From contig JAGWXF010000009.1 in NCBI GenBank assembly GCA_018970025.1, forward strand, positions 24,709 to 88,708: a DNA stretch of 64,000 bases, written 5' to 3'. This DNA is from Actinomycetales bacterium. Its GTDB lineage: Bacteria > Actinomycetota > Actinomycetes > S36-B12. A program made the translations under genes and the position numbers. Every line of letters begins with the position of its first letter. Within the stretch, counting starts at the first letter, position 1. The notes beneath the pieces were generated by a model, which searched no databases, had not been told where the DNA came from, and saw only the letters and a program-made list of their open reading frames with translations. Below are positions 16,956 to 26,002 of this stretch, piece by piece.

Positions 16956-17779
16956 TCGCGCCGGCCGACTCGTCCCACGGCGTATCCGATCGCCAGGCCG
17001 GCGGCGATGCCGGCAGCTCCGGACAGGGCCGGGACGGCCGCCTGCCGGACCTGCTCGCGGCGGCGGAAGTCCTTGATGTCCCAGCCGTGCTGGCGGGCGT
17101 GGGCGCGCAAGGTGGCGTCCGGATTGACGGCGACGGGGTGGCCGACGGCACTGAGCATCGGGATGTCATTGGACGAGTCCGAGTATGCCCAGCAGGCGGC
17201 GAGATCGAGGTGCTCCCGGTGGGCCAGGGCACGGACGGCCGCTGCCTTGGCCGACCCATGCAGGGGGGCGCCGACGAGGCGTCCCGTATATATGCCATCG
17301 ACGATCTCCGACACGGTGCCTAGGGCCCCGGTCAGGCCCAGCTTGGCGGCGATGCGGGTGGCCACCTCCTGGGGGGTAGCCGTGACCAGCCAGACCTGCC
17401 GCCCGGCATCGAGATGGGCTTGTGCGATGGCCAGGGTGCGGGGGATGAGCTTGTCGAGCAGGGCGTCCTCGAAGATCTCCTCGCCGAGGGCATTGAGCTC
17501 GGAGACGCTGCGACCCTCGACGAACGTCAGTGCCGCGGCGGTGACCGACGCCACGTCGTCGAGGTTCTCGGCCCCGCTGAGTACGAATCGCGCCTGCTTG
17601 ACGGTGAAGCCCCACACCTCGCGGGCCGTGAAGTAGCGGCGCCTGGCGAGCCCGGCGGCGAGGTGGAACAGGCTCGAGCCACGCAGCAGCGTGTTGTCGA
17701 CGTCGAAGAATGCGGCACTTCCGTCGGCCAGCGGCTCGCCGGGGGCGGGCTGCATGGTGGCGTCGGACGCACCTGGCAT
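16952..17779 (-). CDS. HAD-IB family hydrolase (SerB-like phosphatase) with C-terminal membrane segment
   Basis: About 275 residues. HAD motif [10 protein letters not shown] (residues about 24-32), motif II LVTATP, motif III Lys in HGSAKAAAV and motif [13 protein letters not shown] are intact, matching the HAD-IB subfamily. The last 35 residues include a Gly/Ala helix ([15 protein letters not shown]), a possible membrane anchor. ATG 17779 is supported by TACGCT exactly 6 bases upstream, the leaderless pattern. A much longer open frame upstream is antisense to the acyl-CoA ligase and is rejected. Substrate is likely a small phosphomonoester or phospholipid intermediate, not determined. Confidence 0.9.
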   Translation of the reverse strand: MPGASDATMQPAPGEPLADGSAAFFDVDNTLLRGSSLFHLAAGLARRRYFTAREVWGFTVKQARFVLSGAENLDDVASVTAAALTFVEGRSVSELNALGEEIFEDALLDKLIPRTLAIAQAHLDAGRQVWLVTATPQEVATRIAAKLGLTGALGTVSEIVDGIYTGRLVGAPLHGSAKAAAVRALAHREHLDLAACWAYSDSSNDIPMLSAVGHPVAVNPDATLRAHARQHGWDIKDFRRREQVRQAAVPALSGAAGIAAGLAIGYAVGRVGRRD

Positions 17780-17785
17780 GCCGGG

Positions 17786-17791
17786 AGCGTA
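17786..17791 (-). promoter_or_regulatory. -10 box for leaderless HAD phosphatase transcript
   Basis: TACGCT on the minus strand ends 6 bases before ATG 17779, so transcription should start at or next to the A of the start codon. Confidence 0.55.
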
Positions 17792-17923
17792 CCGACTGCA
17801 GCGCACCTGCCCGCCCAGTTGGCGAACTCGCCGCAGGAATCCCGATGGCGTGGTGTGCGACACTCGCATGACGGGCACGCGCTCGCGAGCGCGAGGGCCT
17901 GCGGATGCTGCAGGAGGGTGCAC

Positions 17924-19546
17924 ATGGGCACTGGGGGGAAGTCCGGCTCTCGGCCGCAGGGATCGAATCTCGCGTCGATGGTCCGCCGGGCCGCTGCCGC
18001 GGGCGGCGAGCGCAGTGCGCTGTGGTGCGATGGGCAGGAGCTCACCTGGGGCGAGCTCGATGCCCGGGTCGATGCCCTGGCCGCTGGCGTGATCGACCTC
18101 GGCCTGCGCCGGGGGGATCGAGTGGCGCTGCTGCTGGGCAACTCCATCGAGTTCGTGGTCTCCTATTTCGGTGCCCTGCGAGCCGGGCTGGTGGTCGTGC
18201 CGATGAATCCGGCCTATACCGGTGCCGAGGTGGCCGTCCTGCTGGCGGACTCGGGAGCCCGGCTGGTCATCTGCGATGCGCTGAACGCACCCGTGGCGCG
18301 GGAGGCGGCAGGGGCCATTGCCGGCTGCGAGGTCGTGGCAACCGATGCGCAGCAGTGGAAGGGGCTGCTGGCTGCCGGCTCGCTGGCGGCAGGAGGCAGT
18401 GCGGACGGCATCGCAGACTTCGATGCAGGCATCGACGCGGATGTCGAGGCGGATATCAAGGCGGATGATGTTGGTGATGCCGACGACCTGGCCGTGCTGC
18501 TGTTCACCGCCGGCACCAGCGGCCGGCCCAAGGGGGCGATGCTGACCCATCGGTCCTTGCTGGCCAATATCGAGGCGCTTCGGGAGCTGACCGACCCGGC
18601 GCCGGTGCTGGCGTCCGATGTCGTGCTGGCAGTGCTGCCGATGTTCCATGTGTACGGCCTCAACACCGTGCTCGGCCTGGCCGTGTCGGCGGGAGCCCGC
18701 TGCGTCATCGTGGATCGCTTCGATCCGGTCGAGTCCCTGCGACTGATCCGCGAGCATCGGGTCACGACGGTTGCCGGGGCCCCGGCGATGTACCGCGCGT
18801 GGCTGGCGATCCCCGGGCTCCGCGATGCACTGGGAGGCGTGCGCCTGTTCAGCAGTGGCGGGTCGAGCCTGCCGGTGCCGGTCTTCGAGGCGTTCGCCGA
18901 GCAGGCCGGGGCCGCCATCTTCGAGGGCTATGGCATGACCGAGACCTCCCCGGTAGTCTGCACCACGCTGGCCGGTGGCGTGCCGAAGCCAGGCTCGGTC
19001 GGCCGGCCCATTCCCGGAGTCGAGGTTCGCCTGGTCGATGCGGAGGGCCGGCCGTCAGTCGAGGGTGACCCCGGGGAGGTCTGCGTGCGCGGCCCGTCGG
19101 TCTTCGCCGGCTACTGGCCAGGTGGCATCGGCGGCCCTGATGACGCGGGCTGGTTCCGATCGGGTGACGTGGCCTTCGTCGATGGGGACGGTGACCTGCA
19201 CCTGGTCGACCGCCGCCGGGAGCTGGTGATCGTCAACGGCTTCAACGTCTACCCGCGGGAGATCGAGGTCGCCATCGATGCGCTGGAGGGGGTGGAGGAG
19301 GTCGCCGTCGTCGGGATCCCGGATGACCGGACGGGCGACTCGCTGATGGCCCTGGTGGTCGCCCGCCCCGGATCGGGGCTGACGGCCGACGCGGTGGCCG
19401 TGCATTGCGCGGGCCGCCTGGCCAGGTTCAAGATCCCGTCCGTCATCCGACTAGTCGATGCACTCCCGCACTCGGCCACCGGCAAGGTGGCCAAGGGCCG
19501 CCTGCGCGAGGTGTACCAGGGCGAGGTCGATCACCGTGGAACCTGA
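17924..19546 (+). CDS. Long-chain-fatty-acid/acyl-CoA ligase (AMP-forming)
   Basis: About 540 residues of the ANL superfamily. The P-loop-like motif [18 protein letters not shown] lies near residue 190, [11 protein letters not shown] near residue 330, [11 protein letters not shown] and [16 protein letters not shown] near residues 410-440, and the adenylation Lys in SATGKVAKG near the end. It activates a carboxylic acid to acyl-AMP and then acyl-CoA. ATG 17924 has an AGGAGGG ribosome site 6 bases before it. Odd: residues about 146-186 before the P-loop hold an Asp/Ala/Gly-rich low-complexity insertion ([18 protein letters not shown]). Its stop overlaps the next gene. Confidence 0.92.
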   Translation: MGTGGKSGSRPQGSNLASMVRRAAAAGGERSALWCDGQELTWGELDARVDALAAGVIDLGLRRGDRVALLLGNSIEFVVSYFGALRAGLVVVPMNPAYTGAEVAVLLADSGARLVICDALNAPVAREAAGAIAGCEVVATDAQQWKGLLAAGSLAAGGSADGIADFDAGIDADVEADIKADDVGDADDLAVLLFTAGTSGRPKGAMLTHRSLLANIEALRELTDPAPVLASDVVLAVLPMFHVYGLNTVLGLAVSAGARCVIVDRFDPVESLRLIREHRVTTVAGAPAMYRAWLAIPGLRDALGGVRLFSSGGSSLPVPVFEAFAEQAGAAIFEGYGMTETSPVVCTTLAGGVPKPGSVGRPIPGVEVRLVDAEGRPSVEGDPGEVCVRGPSVFAGYWPGGIGGPDDAGWFRSGDVAFVDGDGDLHLVDRRRELVIVNGFNVYPREIEVAIDALEGVEEVAVVGIPDDRTGDSLMALVVARPGSGLTADAVAVHCAGRLARFKIPSVIRLVDALPHSATGKVAKGRLREVYQGEVDHRGT

Positions 19547-19799
19547 ACGGGTCCTGCTCATCGGCAAGCCGGCCTGCCACCTGTGCGATGACGCACGCGT
19601 GGTCATCTCGCAGGTGTGCGGACGACTCGGGGTCGGCTGGCAGGAGGTGTCGATCTTCGATGACCCGGCCCTGTACGACGAGTACTGGGAGCGGATCCCG
19701 GTGACGGTCGTCGATGGTCGCATCGTGGACTACTGGCGTATCGATCCGATGACCCTGGAGCGGGCACTCATCGAAGAAACGTCCGAAAAACGGACGTAG
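19536..19799 (+). CDS. Glutaredoxin-like protein (DUF836/thioredoxin fold)
   Basis: About 87 residues from GTG 19536, overlapping the ligase stop by 11 bases. The N-terminus LLIGKPACHLCDDARVV carries a CxxC redox motif at the start of the first helix, and IPVTVVDGRIVDYWRI supplies the conserved cis-Pro. It is a small cytoplasmic thiol-redox protein. In actinobacteria such genes often lie before rex, and that is its position here. Confidence 0.85.
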   Translation: MEPERVLLIGKPACHLCDDARVVISQVCGRLGVGWQEVSIFDDPALYDEYWERIPVTVVDGRIVDYWRIDPMTLERALIEETSEKRT

Positions 19800-19813
19800 T
19801 CGTCCGCTCAACT

Positions 19814-19842
19814 TTGTCTGCAGGCTCGAACTTGCCTAATGT
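19814..19842 (+). promoter_or_regulatory. Promoter upstream of rex
   Basis: TTGTCT (19814-19819), 17-base spacer, TAATGT (19837-19842); start expected near 19849, about 80 bases before GTG 19931. No GTGAA-N4-TTCAC Rex operator is seen around it. Confidence 0.5.
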
Positions 19843-19930
19843 TGGGCCCGCAGCCAGCGCCCGCGCTGGCGAGTACCCCGCAATCGGTGCACGATGCGCG
19901 CCTCGATTGCAGGACGGAACCTGGAGCACC

Positions 19931-20638
19931 GTGTCGCACTCCATCCTCGCGCCTGCCCGCGTGCCGGCGAGCAGCAGGGGCCTGCCCGACGCCACCGTGG
20001 CCCGGCTCCCGGTGTACCACCGGGTGCTGTGCACCCTGGCTCAGGCGGGCCAGCAGACCGTCTCGTCCGGCGATCTCGCCTCGGCCTGCCAGGTGACATC
20101 GGCGCTGCTGCGCAAGGACCTGTCTTACCTCGGCTCGCTGGGGACCCGCGGGGTGGGGTACGACGTGGCGTCCCTGGCCTACCGGATCGGCTGCGCACTC
20201 GGGCTCTCCCATCCCCGGCACATCCTGATCGTCGGGCTCGGCAGCCTCGGCCATGCACTGGCCGGCTATGCCGGCCTGGCCGACCGGGGATTCGTCCTCG
20301 TCGGGGCGGTCGATGCCAATCCCGAGCTGATCGGCACCCCGGTCGGTCGTCCCGGCCAGGAGGTGACTGTCCGCTCGATCGGCGACCTCGACGTCGTGGT
20401 GCGCGAGACCGATGCGCACATCGGCATCATCGCCACCCCTGCCGAGGCGGCCCAGGGGGTGTGCGACCGGCTCGTTGCCGCCGGGATTCGCAGCATCCTG
20501 AACTTCGCGCCGGTCGTCCTTGCCACGCCGGCGGGCGTCGAGGTCCGCAAGGTCGACCTCAGCCTCGAGCTGCAGATCCTCGCCTTCCACGAGCAACGTC
20601 GGGGCGAGGAGCCACTGCCCGCCGTGATGCGCGCCTGA
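19931..20638 (+). CDS. rex: Redox-sensing transcriptional repressor Rex
   Basis: About 235 residues. The N-terminal winged helix (VYHRVLCTLAQAG, then LLRKDLSYLGSLGTRGVGYDV, residues about 25-80) is diagnostic of Rex, and the C-terminal Rossmann domain begins ILIVGLGSLGHAL near residue 98. Rex binds DNA when the NADH/NAD+ ratio is low and releases it when NADH rises, controlling respiratory genes. The usual GxGNLG reads GLGSLG here. GTG 19931 gives the family's normal length; the longer frame upstream runs into the promoter. Its likely target, nuoA, has a matching operator at 38652. In Streptomyces rex heads rex-hemACD; here the next gene is hemD. Confidence 0.92.
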   Translation: MSHSILAPARVPASSRGLPDATVARLPVYHRVLCTLAQAGQQTVSSGDLASACQVTSALLRKDLSYLGSLGTRGVGYDVASLAYRIGCALGLSHPRHILIVGLGSLGHALAGYAGLADRGFVLVGAVDANPELIGTPVGRPGQEVTVRSIGDLDVVVRETDAHIGIIATPAEAAQGVCDRLVAAGIRSILNFAPVVLATPAGVEVRKVDLSLELQILAFHEQRRGEEPLPAVMRA

Positions 20639-20679
20639 TCGAGCGCCCCCCAGCCCACCACTACGCAGGAGACCGAACC

Positions 20680-22284
20680 GTGACCACCCCCAACCGCAAG
20701 AAGGTCCCGACCGGTGCCGTGGCACTCGTTGCCGCTGGTCCCGGAGACCCGGACCTGCTCACCCTGCGGGCAGTGGCCCTGCTGCAGGCTGCGGACACCA
20801 TCATCACCGATCCCGACGCGCTGGCCATCGCTGAGGCGCATGCAGCTCCGAGTGCCAGCATCGTCGTAGCGGTCGGCAAGGCCGGGGCGCCGCTCGACCC
20901 GGCTGACCGCGCCCGGCTGGTGATCGATGCCGCACGGGAGGGCAAGGACGTCGCCCGCCTGCTCTGCGGCGACCCCGTGGTCGACGGGACCTTGATGCAT
21001 GAGGCGACGGCCCTGCGCAAGGCCAAGCTGGCATTCGACATCGCCCCCGGGGTGAGCGAGGTGACGGCCGTTCCTGCATACGCGGGCTTCGGCCTGACCG
21101 GCGGCCGAGCCCGCCAGATCCGGATCCTGGATGCCCACGACACCGACCTGCCGTGGAGTGACCTGGTCAGCGCCCGGATCACCCTGGTCTTCCTCAACGG
21201 CGCATCCCGTGCCGGGGATATCGCCAGCCGGCTGGTTGCTGCCGGCGCGAATGAGGCCACGCCCATCGCCATCGTCCACGGCGGCACCACCGTCGACCAG
21301 CGGACCACCTCCGCGACCCTGCATGATGTCGCGGCGATGCCCAAGCAGTCCAAGGCTCCTGCGGGTGGCCTGGTCGTCGTCGGCGAGGTCGTCGCCCAGC
21401 GCGACAAGCTCGAGTGGTTCGAGTCCAAGGCACTGTTCGGGTGGCGGGTGCTCATCCCGCGGACCCACGAGCAGGCCGGGCCGATCATGGGGCTGCTGCG
21501 CCGGCATGGGGCCGTGCCGATGGAGGTGCCGACGATCTCGGTCGAGCCTCCGCGCACCCCGCAGCAGATGGACCGCGCGATCCACGGCCTGGTGTCCGGC
21601 CGCTACGAGTGGATCGGGTTCACCTCCGTCAATGCCGTCCGCGCGATCCGCGAGAAGCTCGCCGAGGTCGGCCTGGACGCGCGATCGTTCGCCGGGCTGA
21701 AGGTGGCCGCCGTCGGCGAGGGGACGGTGGAGTCCTTGGTGGAGTTCGGGGTGCGGCCGGATCTCGTCCCGAGCGAGGACCAGACCACCAGCGGCCTGCT
21801 GGAGGAGTGGCCTCCCTACGACTCGCTCACCGACCCGATCAACCGGGTGTTCCTGCCTCGCGCGGACATCGCGACCGACACCCTGGTCGCCGGCCTGAAC
21901 GAGCTCGGCTGGGAGGTTGAGGACGTCACCGCCTACCGCACCGTGCGGGCCGCGCCGCCGCCGGCGGAGACCCGTGAGGCCATCAAGACCGGTGGCTTCG
22001 ACGCGGTCGTGTTCACCTCCAGCAGCACGGTCCGCAACCTGGTTGGCATCGCCGGCAAGCCCCATCACTCGACCATCGTCGCGTGCATCGGGCCGCAGAC
22101 GGCCAAGACCGCGGAGGAGCACGGCCTGCGGGTGGACGTCCTCGCCGAGATCAGCACCATCGCCGGGCTGGTCGATGCGCTCGCTGCGCACGGCGAGGCC
22201 ATGCGGATGGCGGCGATCGAGGCGGGCGAGTCGAGCTGGCGGCCCAGCCGCCGCCGGCAGCAGCCGCGACGCAAGGTGACCTGA
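20680..22284 (+). CDS. hemD: Fused uroporphyrinogen-III C-methyltransferase-like / uroporphyrinogen-III synthase
   Basis: About 534 residues from GTG 20680 with GGAG 7 bases upstream. Residues 1-245 resemble the SUMT (CobA) fold: LVAAGPGDPDLLTLRAV, a later PGVSEVTAVPAYAGF and VVVGEVV. The canonical GGDPFVFGRGGEE loop reads CGDPVVDGTLMHEA, so methylation activity is uncertain. Residues 255-520 are HemD (VLIPRTHEQAG, FTSVNAVRAI, VFTSSSTVRNL), which closes the tetrapyrrole ring to uroporphyrinogen III. This fusion is usual in actinobacteria. hemA and hemC, normally between rex and this gene, are missing. Its stop overlaps the next start by one base. Confidence 0.88.
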   Translation: MTTPNRKKVPTGAVALVAAGPGDPDLLTLRAVALLQAADTIITDPDALAIAEAHAAPSASIVVAVGKAGAPLDPADRARLVIDAAREGKDVARLLCGDPVVDGTLMHEATALRKAKLAFDIAPGVSEVTAVPAYAGFGLTGGRARQIRILDAHDTDLPWSDLVSARITLVFLNGASRAGDIASRLVAAGANEATPIAIVHGGTTVDQRTTSATLHDVAAMPKQSKAPAGGLVVVGEVVAQRDKLEWFESKALFGWRVLIPRTHEQAGPIMGLLRRHGAVPMEVPTISVEPPRTPQQMDRAIHGLVSGRYEWIGFTSVNAVRAIREKLAEVGLDARSFAGLKVAAVGEGTVESLVEFGVRPDLVPSEDQTTSGLLEEWPPYDSLTDPINRVFLPRADIATDTLVAGLNELGWEVEDVTAYRTVRAAPPPAETREAIKTGGFDAVVFTSSSTVRNLVGIAGKPHHSTIVACIGPQTAKTAEEHGLRVDVLAEISTIAGLVDALAAHGEAMRMAAIEAGESSWRPSRRRQQPRRKVT

Positions 22285-22952
22285 TGGCCGCCGCGAGCCA
22301 GACCGGGGATGCGCCCGTTCGCACGACCGTGCACCTGCTGCGCCACGGGGAGGTGCACAATCCCGAGAAGGTGCTGTACGGCCGGCTCCCGGGCTACTAC
22401 CTGTCCGACCTCGGCCACCAGATGGCCGAGCGAGCAGCGCAGGCCCTTGCTGGGCACGACATCGTGTCGGTCATCTCCTCGCCGATGGAGCGTGCCCAGC
22501 AGACCGCGGCTCCGATGGCTGCCCAGCACGGGCTCGAGGTGTCGATCGACCCCAACCTGATCGAGGCGGATAACGTCTTCGAGGGCCAGCGGGTCAGCGT
22601 CGGCGACGGAGTCCTCCGGCAGCCGCGCACCTGGCAGCACCTGTGGAATCCGTTTCGCCCCTCCTGGGGAGAGCCCTACGCCGACGTGGTGGCTCGCATG
22701 CGCCGGGCCATCCTCGATGCCCGCGCGCAGGCGCGCGGTCATGAGGCGGTGCTCGTCAGCCATCAGCTGCCGATCTGGGTGATGCGACTGGCCGCGGAGA
22801 ACCGGGCCCTGTGGCACGACCCGCGCCAGCGCCAGTGCACCCTGGCGTCGATCACCTCGCTCACCTTCGACGACGATGCCCTGGTGATGATCGGCTATGC
22901 CGAGCCATGCAAGGACCTGCTGCCCGGAGCGAGCAAGGTCGCCGGCGCCTAG
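22284..22952 (+). CDS. Histidine phosphatase family protein (phosphoglycerate-mutase-like)
   Basis: 222 residues. The catalytic LLRHGEVHNP motif is at residues about 18-28, YLSDLGHQMAERAAQAL follows, SSPMERAQQTA supplies the conserved Arg, and LVSHQLPIWV the second catalytic His. The family removes phosphate from metabolites or proteins through a phosphohistidine intermediate; the substrate is not evident. ATG 22284 overlaps the hemD stop (TGATG), so it is in the same transcript and precedes the cytochrome c biogenesis genes. Confidence 0.92.
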   Translation: MAAASQTGDAPVRTTVHLLRHGEVHNPEKVLYGRLPGYYLSDLGHQMAERAAQALAGHDIVSVISSPMERAQQTAAPMAAQHGLEVSIDPNLIEADNVFEGQRVSVGDGVLRQPRTWQHLWNPFRPSWGEPYADVVARMRRAILDARAQARGHEAVLVSHQLPIWVMRLAAENRALWHDPRQRQCTLASITSLTFDDDALVMIGYAEPCKDLLPGASKVAGA

Positions 22953-22987
22953 CCGGGGCACCTCGCCGAATGCCGTTGGGCACTGCG

Positions 22988-22993
22988 CATAAT
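22988..22993 (+). promoter_or_regulatory. -10 box for leaderless cytochrome c biogenesis operon
   Basis: CATAAT lies 6 bases before ATG 23000, in the 47-base gap after the phosphatase gene. It fits a leaderless internal promoter for tlpA-ccdA-resB-resC; no clear -35 is seen. Confidence 0.5.
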
Positions 22994-22999
22994 CGATCC

Positions 23000-23617
23000 A
23001 TGCCCCCTCGGTGCCAGCGTCCGAGCGTGGCCCGGGCCCTGACCATGCGTCGCGGCGGTGCCGTCCTCGTGGCCGCGGCCGCCCTGCTCCTGACGTCCGC
23101 ATGCTCCAGCGGTCCGGACGATGCGGGATCCGCAGGCTTCGTGGCGGGGGACGGCTCCATCGTCGTCCTCGCGCCCGAGCAGCGCGCGACCGCGCCCGTG
23201 ATCACGGGCACCACGATCGATGGCGGCACCTTCGACCTGGCCGACTACCGCGGAACGGTCGTCGTGCTCAATGTCTGGGCATCCTGGTGCGCCCCGTGCC
23301 GGGCCGAGGCTCCGGTGCTCGAGCAGGCCTGGCAGGAGGCTGCCGATCACGGGGTGCAGTTCGTCGGCCTGGCGACCAGGGACTCGCCGGTGGCCGCGCA
23401 GGCATTCATCGATCGCTTCGGCATCACCTACCCGAACGTGCTGGACGATGCCGGCCTGCTGCAGCTGCAGTTCCGCGACACCCTGCCGCCCCAGGCCATC
23501 CCGTCCACCGTGGTGATCGATGCCGAAGGCCGGGTGGCCGCCAGGATCCTGGGCAAGGCCAGCGAGGCATCCCTGCGCGGCGTCATCGAGCAGGTACGAG
23601 ACCCGGCGGGGGCGTGA
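23000..23617 (+). CDS. resA: TlpA/ResA-type thiol-disulfide oxidoreductase (lipoprotein)
   Basis: About 205 residues. A signal with hydrophobic core (GAVLVAAAALLLTSAC) ends in a lipobox-like TSAC, so the protein is probably membrane-tethered outside the cytoplasm. The thioredoxin domain has VLNVWASWCAPCRAE (CxxC) near residue 95 and the cis-Pro in QAIPSTVVID. It keeps the CXXCH haem-binding cysteines of apocytochrome c reduced, using electrons from CcdA encoded next. ATG 23000 is supported by the CATAAT box 6 bases upstream; ATG 23045 is an alternative that would keep the signal peptide. Confidence 0.9.
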   Translation: MPPRCQRPSVARALTMRRGGAVLVAAAALLLTSACSSGPDDAGSAGFVAGDGSIVVLAPEQRATAPVITGTTIDGGTFDLADYRGTVVVLNVWASWCAPCRAEAPVLEQAWQEAADHGVQFVGLATRDSPVAAQAFIDRFGITYPNVLDDAGLLQLQFRDTLPPQAIPSTVVIDAEGRVAARILGKASEASLRGVIEQVRDPAGA

Positions 23618-23624
23618 CCTGCCG

Positions 23625-24368
23625 ATGATCGCCGACGTCGTCGCCAACGGGGCCATCGCGGCGGCTCTGATGCTGGCCTTCGCCGCCGGGGTCGTGGCCT
23701 TCGCCTCGCCGTGCGTGCTGCCGCTGGCACCGGGATACGTCTCGTTCATGACCGGCCTGACCGGCAGCGAGCTGGCCGACGCCGACCGCAATCGCGGCCG
23801 GGTGCTGGCCGGCAGCCTGCTGTTCGTCCTGGGCTTCAGCGTGGTCTTCGTCTCCTACGGGGCCATCTTCGGCGGCGTCGGCTCGGTCCTGCTCGGCTAC
23901 CAGGACATCATCGATCGGGTCCTCGGCGTGCTGATCATCGCGATGGGCCTGGCCTTCATGGGCCTGATCCCCGGCCTGCAGCGCGAATGGCGGGTGCACC
24001 GGATGCCGCGGTGGGGGGTCGCGTCGGCACCCGTCCTGGGCATCGTCTTCGGCCTGGGCTGGTCACCGTGCATCGGGCCCACCCTGACCGCCGTGCAGGG
24101 CCTGGCCTTCACCGAGGCCAGTGCCGCCCGAGGGGCCCTGCTGTCGCTGGCCTACTGCGCAGGACTCGGACTGCCCTTCATCGTCCTCGCCCTGGCCTTC
24201 AGCCGGACGGCCCGGGCCCTGGCCCTCGTGCGCAGCCACTCCGAGCTGATCATGCGGATCGGCGGCGGGCTGCTCATCGGCATCGGCCTGCTGCTCGTCA
24301 CCGGCCTGTGGGGGGAGTTCACCATCTGGCTTCGGGTGAGCGTGCCCGGATTCGAGACGGCCCTATGA
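23625..24368 (+). CDS. ccdA: Cytochrome c biogenesis protein CcdA
   Basis: 247 residues with six hydrophobic segments. The redox-active cysteines lie in VAFASPCVLPLAPGY (helix 1, near residue 30) and FGLGWSPCIGPTL (helix 4, near residue 150), both in the proline-flanked contexts typical of CcdA. It carries reducing equivalents from cytoplasmic thioredoxin across the membrane to ResA. ATG 23625 follows the resA stop by 7 bases; its stop overlaps resB by 4 bases. Confidence 0.94.
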   Translation: MIADVVANGAIAAALMLAFAAGVVAFASPCVLPLAPGYVSFMTGLTGSELADADRNRGRVLAGSLLFVLGFSVVFVSYGAIFGGVGSVLLGYQDIIDRVLGVLIIAMGLAFMGLIPGLQREWRVHRMPRWGVASAPVLGIVFGLGWSPCIGPTLTAVQGLAFTEASAARGALLSLAYCAGLGLPFIVLALAFSRTARALALVRSHSELIMRIGGGLLIGIGLLLVTGLWGEFTIWLRVSVPGFETAL

Positions 24369-26002
24369 CCGCCATCGATCCGGGGCAGTCGCCGCTGCCA
24401 CCCCTGGGCACCGTCGGGTTCGCCCGCTGGGCGTGGCGGCAGCTCACCAGCATGCGAACAGCCCTCATCCTGCTGTTCCTGCTCGCAGTCGCCAGCGTGC
24501 CCGGAACGGTGCTGCCGCAGCGCGGCAACGACCCCATAGCGGTGCGGACGTGGATCGAGGACGCACCCACGACCGGGCCGATCCTGGATCGGCTCGGCTT
24601 CTTCGAGGTCTACTCCTCGCCGTGGTTCTCGGCCGTCTACCTGCTGCTGTTCATCTCGCTGATCGGCTGCGTGATCCCCCGGGCGCGCCACCACTGGCAG
24701 GCCATGCGGGCGGCACCTCCGCCGGCACCGCGCAACCTGATGCGCCTGCCGGACGCGATGACCTGGCAGGGCCCGGCCGGCGCCGTGCCGCAGGCCGCCG
24801 CCTACCTGCGCGCCCGTCGCTGGCGGGTCGTGACCGGCGGCACGCCGGCATCGGCCGAATCCCCGGCCACGCATTGGGTCGCAGCCGAGAAGGGATACCT
24901 GCGCGAGACGGGCAACCTGGTCTTCCACCTGGCCCTGCTGCTCATCCTGCTCGCCGTCGCGGTGGGCGGGCTGCTGGGGTGGAAGGGCAATGTGATCGTG
25001 CGCGAGGGCCGTGGCTTCGCCAATACCCTCACCCAGTACGACGCCTGGGGCGGCGGCCGGCTGGTGGATCCCGCCGGCCTGCCACCGTTCAGCTTCACGC
25101 TGGACTCCTTCGCGGTCGACTTCGAGCGGACCGGATCCCAGCGGGGGGCGCCCCGCTCCTTCGCCGCGGAGGTCACCTATCGCAGCGAGCCGGCGGCGCA
25201 GCCGCAGTCGGCCGTCATCGAGGTGAACCATCCCCTCGAGGTGGACGGCACCAAGGTCTTCCTCGTCGGCCATGGCTATGCGCCCCACTTCGTCGTGACC
25301 GATCGCACCGGCACGGTCGTCTTCGACGATGACGTGCCGTTCCTTCCCCAGGACGGCAACTTCACCTCCACCGGCGTGGTGAAGGTGCCCGATGGCCAGC
25401 CGCAGCTCGGCGTCCAGGGGCTCTTCCTGCCGACGGCCGCGCTCGATGACGTCCGGGGCCCGCACTCGGTCTTTCCCGCCGCGGACGACCCGGCCGTGTT
25501 CCTCTCGGCCTGGCAGGGCGACCTCGGCCTCGACGGCGGCGCACCGCAGAGCGTCTACTCCCTGGACACCGCGAAGATGACCCAGATCGGCCTGGAGGCC
25601 CTGCGACCGGGGCAGTCATGGGAGCTGCCCGGCGGGCAGGGCCGCATCACGTTCACCGGATACGTCCGCTGGGCCAGCTTCCAGATCGCCCATGACCCGG
25701 GCAAGGAGCTCGCCCTGGTCGGGGCCCTGCTCGCGATCGGCGGGCTGATGTGCTCGCTGTTCATCCAGCGTCGCCGCATCTGGGTCAAGGTGATCGACGC
25801 CGACGCTGATGGTGACGCCGGACCTGAGGCCATGCCTGCCGCCGGTGCACCCGATGCGCCGACGGGTGCGCGCACTACGGTGGTGCAGGTCGCCGGGATG
25901 ACCCGCACGTCGACCCTGGACGACCTGCAGGCACCGGCCCTGCTCGAAGAGATGAAGGCGCTCGCGGAGGATCTCCGCTCGCCCGGCAAGGAGGAGTCGT
26001 GA
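24365..26002 (+). CDS. resB: Cytochrome c biogenesis protein ResB
   Basis: 545 residues. Membrane helices are near residues 38-57 (TALILLFLLAVASVPGTVLPQ, which includes the conserved loop), 85-105 (FSAVYLLLFISLIGCVIP), 180-205 (LVFHLALLLILLAVAVGGL) and near 460 (ALVGALLAIGGLMCSLFI). The large loop between the last two is extracytoplasmic. With ResC it forms the system II synthetase that attaches haem to apocytochrome c. The C-terminal 80 residues are an acidic/Ala-rich cytoplasmic tail. It overlaps ccdA and resC by 4 bases each. Confidence 0.93.
   Translation: MTAIDPGQSPLPPLGTVGFARWAWRQLTSMRTALILLFLLAVASVPGTVLPQRGNDPIAVRTWIEDAPTTGPILDRLGFFEVYSSPWFSAVYLLLFISLIGCVIPRARHHWQAMRAAPPPAPRNLMRLPDAMTWQGPAGAVPQAAAYLRARRWRVVTGGTPASAESPATHWVAAEKGYLRETGNLVFHLALLLILLAVAVGGLLGWKGNVIVREGRGFANTLTQYDAWGGGRLVDPAGLPPFSFTLDSFAVDFERTGSQRGAPRSFAAEVTYRSEPAAQPQSAVIEVNHPLEVDGTKVFLVGHGYAPHFVVTDRTGTVVFDDDVPFLPQDGNFTSTGVVKVPDGQPQLGVQGLFLPTAALDDVRGPHSVFPAADDPAVFLSAWQGDLGLDGGAPQSVYSLDTAKMTQIGLEALRPGQSWELPGGQGRITFTGYVRWASFQIAHDPGKELALVGALLAIGGLMCSLFIQRRRIWVKVIDADADGDAGPEAMPAAGAPDAPTGARTTVVQVAGMTRTSTLDDLQAPALLEEMKALAEDLRSPGKEES

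Noticed and set aside
17414..17923. 170-residue upstream extension of the acyl-CoA ligase
   Set aside because: It is antisense to the HAD phosphatase; AGGAGGG and ATG at 17912-17926 mark the true start.
19779..19797. Hairpin ACGTCCG-AAAAA-CGGACGT as a terminator
   Set aside because: It overlaps the stop codon of the glutaredoxin-like gene and is followed by TAGTCGTCCG, not a T-run; a short stem of this kind is not sufficient evidence.
19800..19930. Rex operator in front of rex
   Set aside because: Searched by eye for GTGAA-N4-TTCAC and close variants; none found.
20266..22191. 641-residue minus-strand ORF opposite rex/hemD
   Set aside because: Antisense shadow typical of high-GC DNA; Gly/Arg/His-rich, no family features, while the plus strand has clear CobA-HemD motifs.
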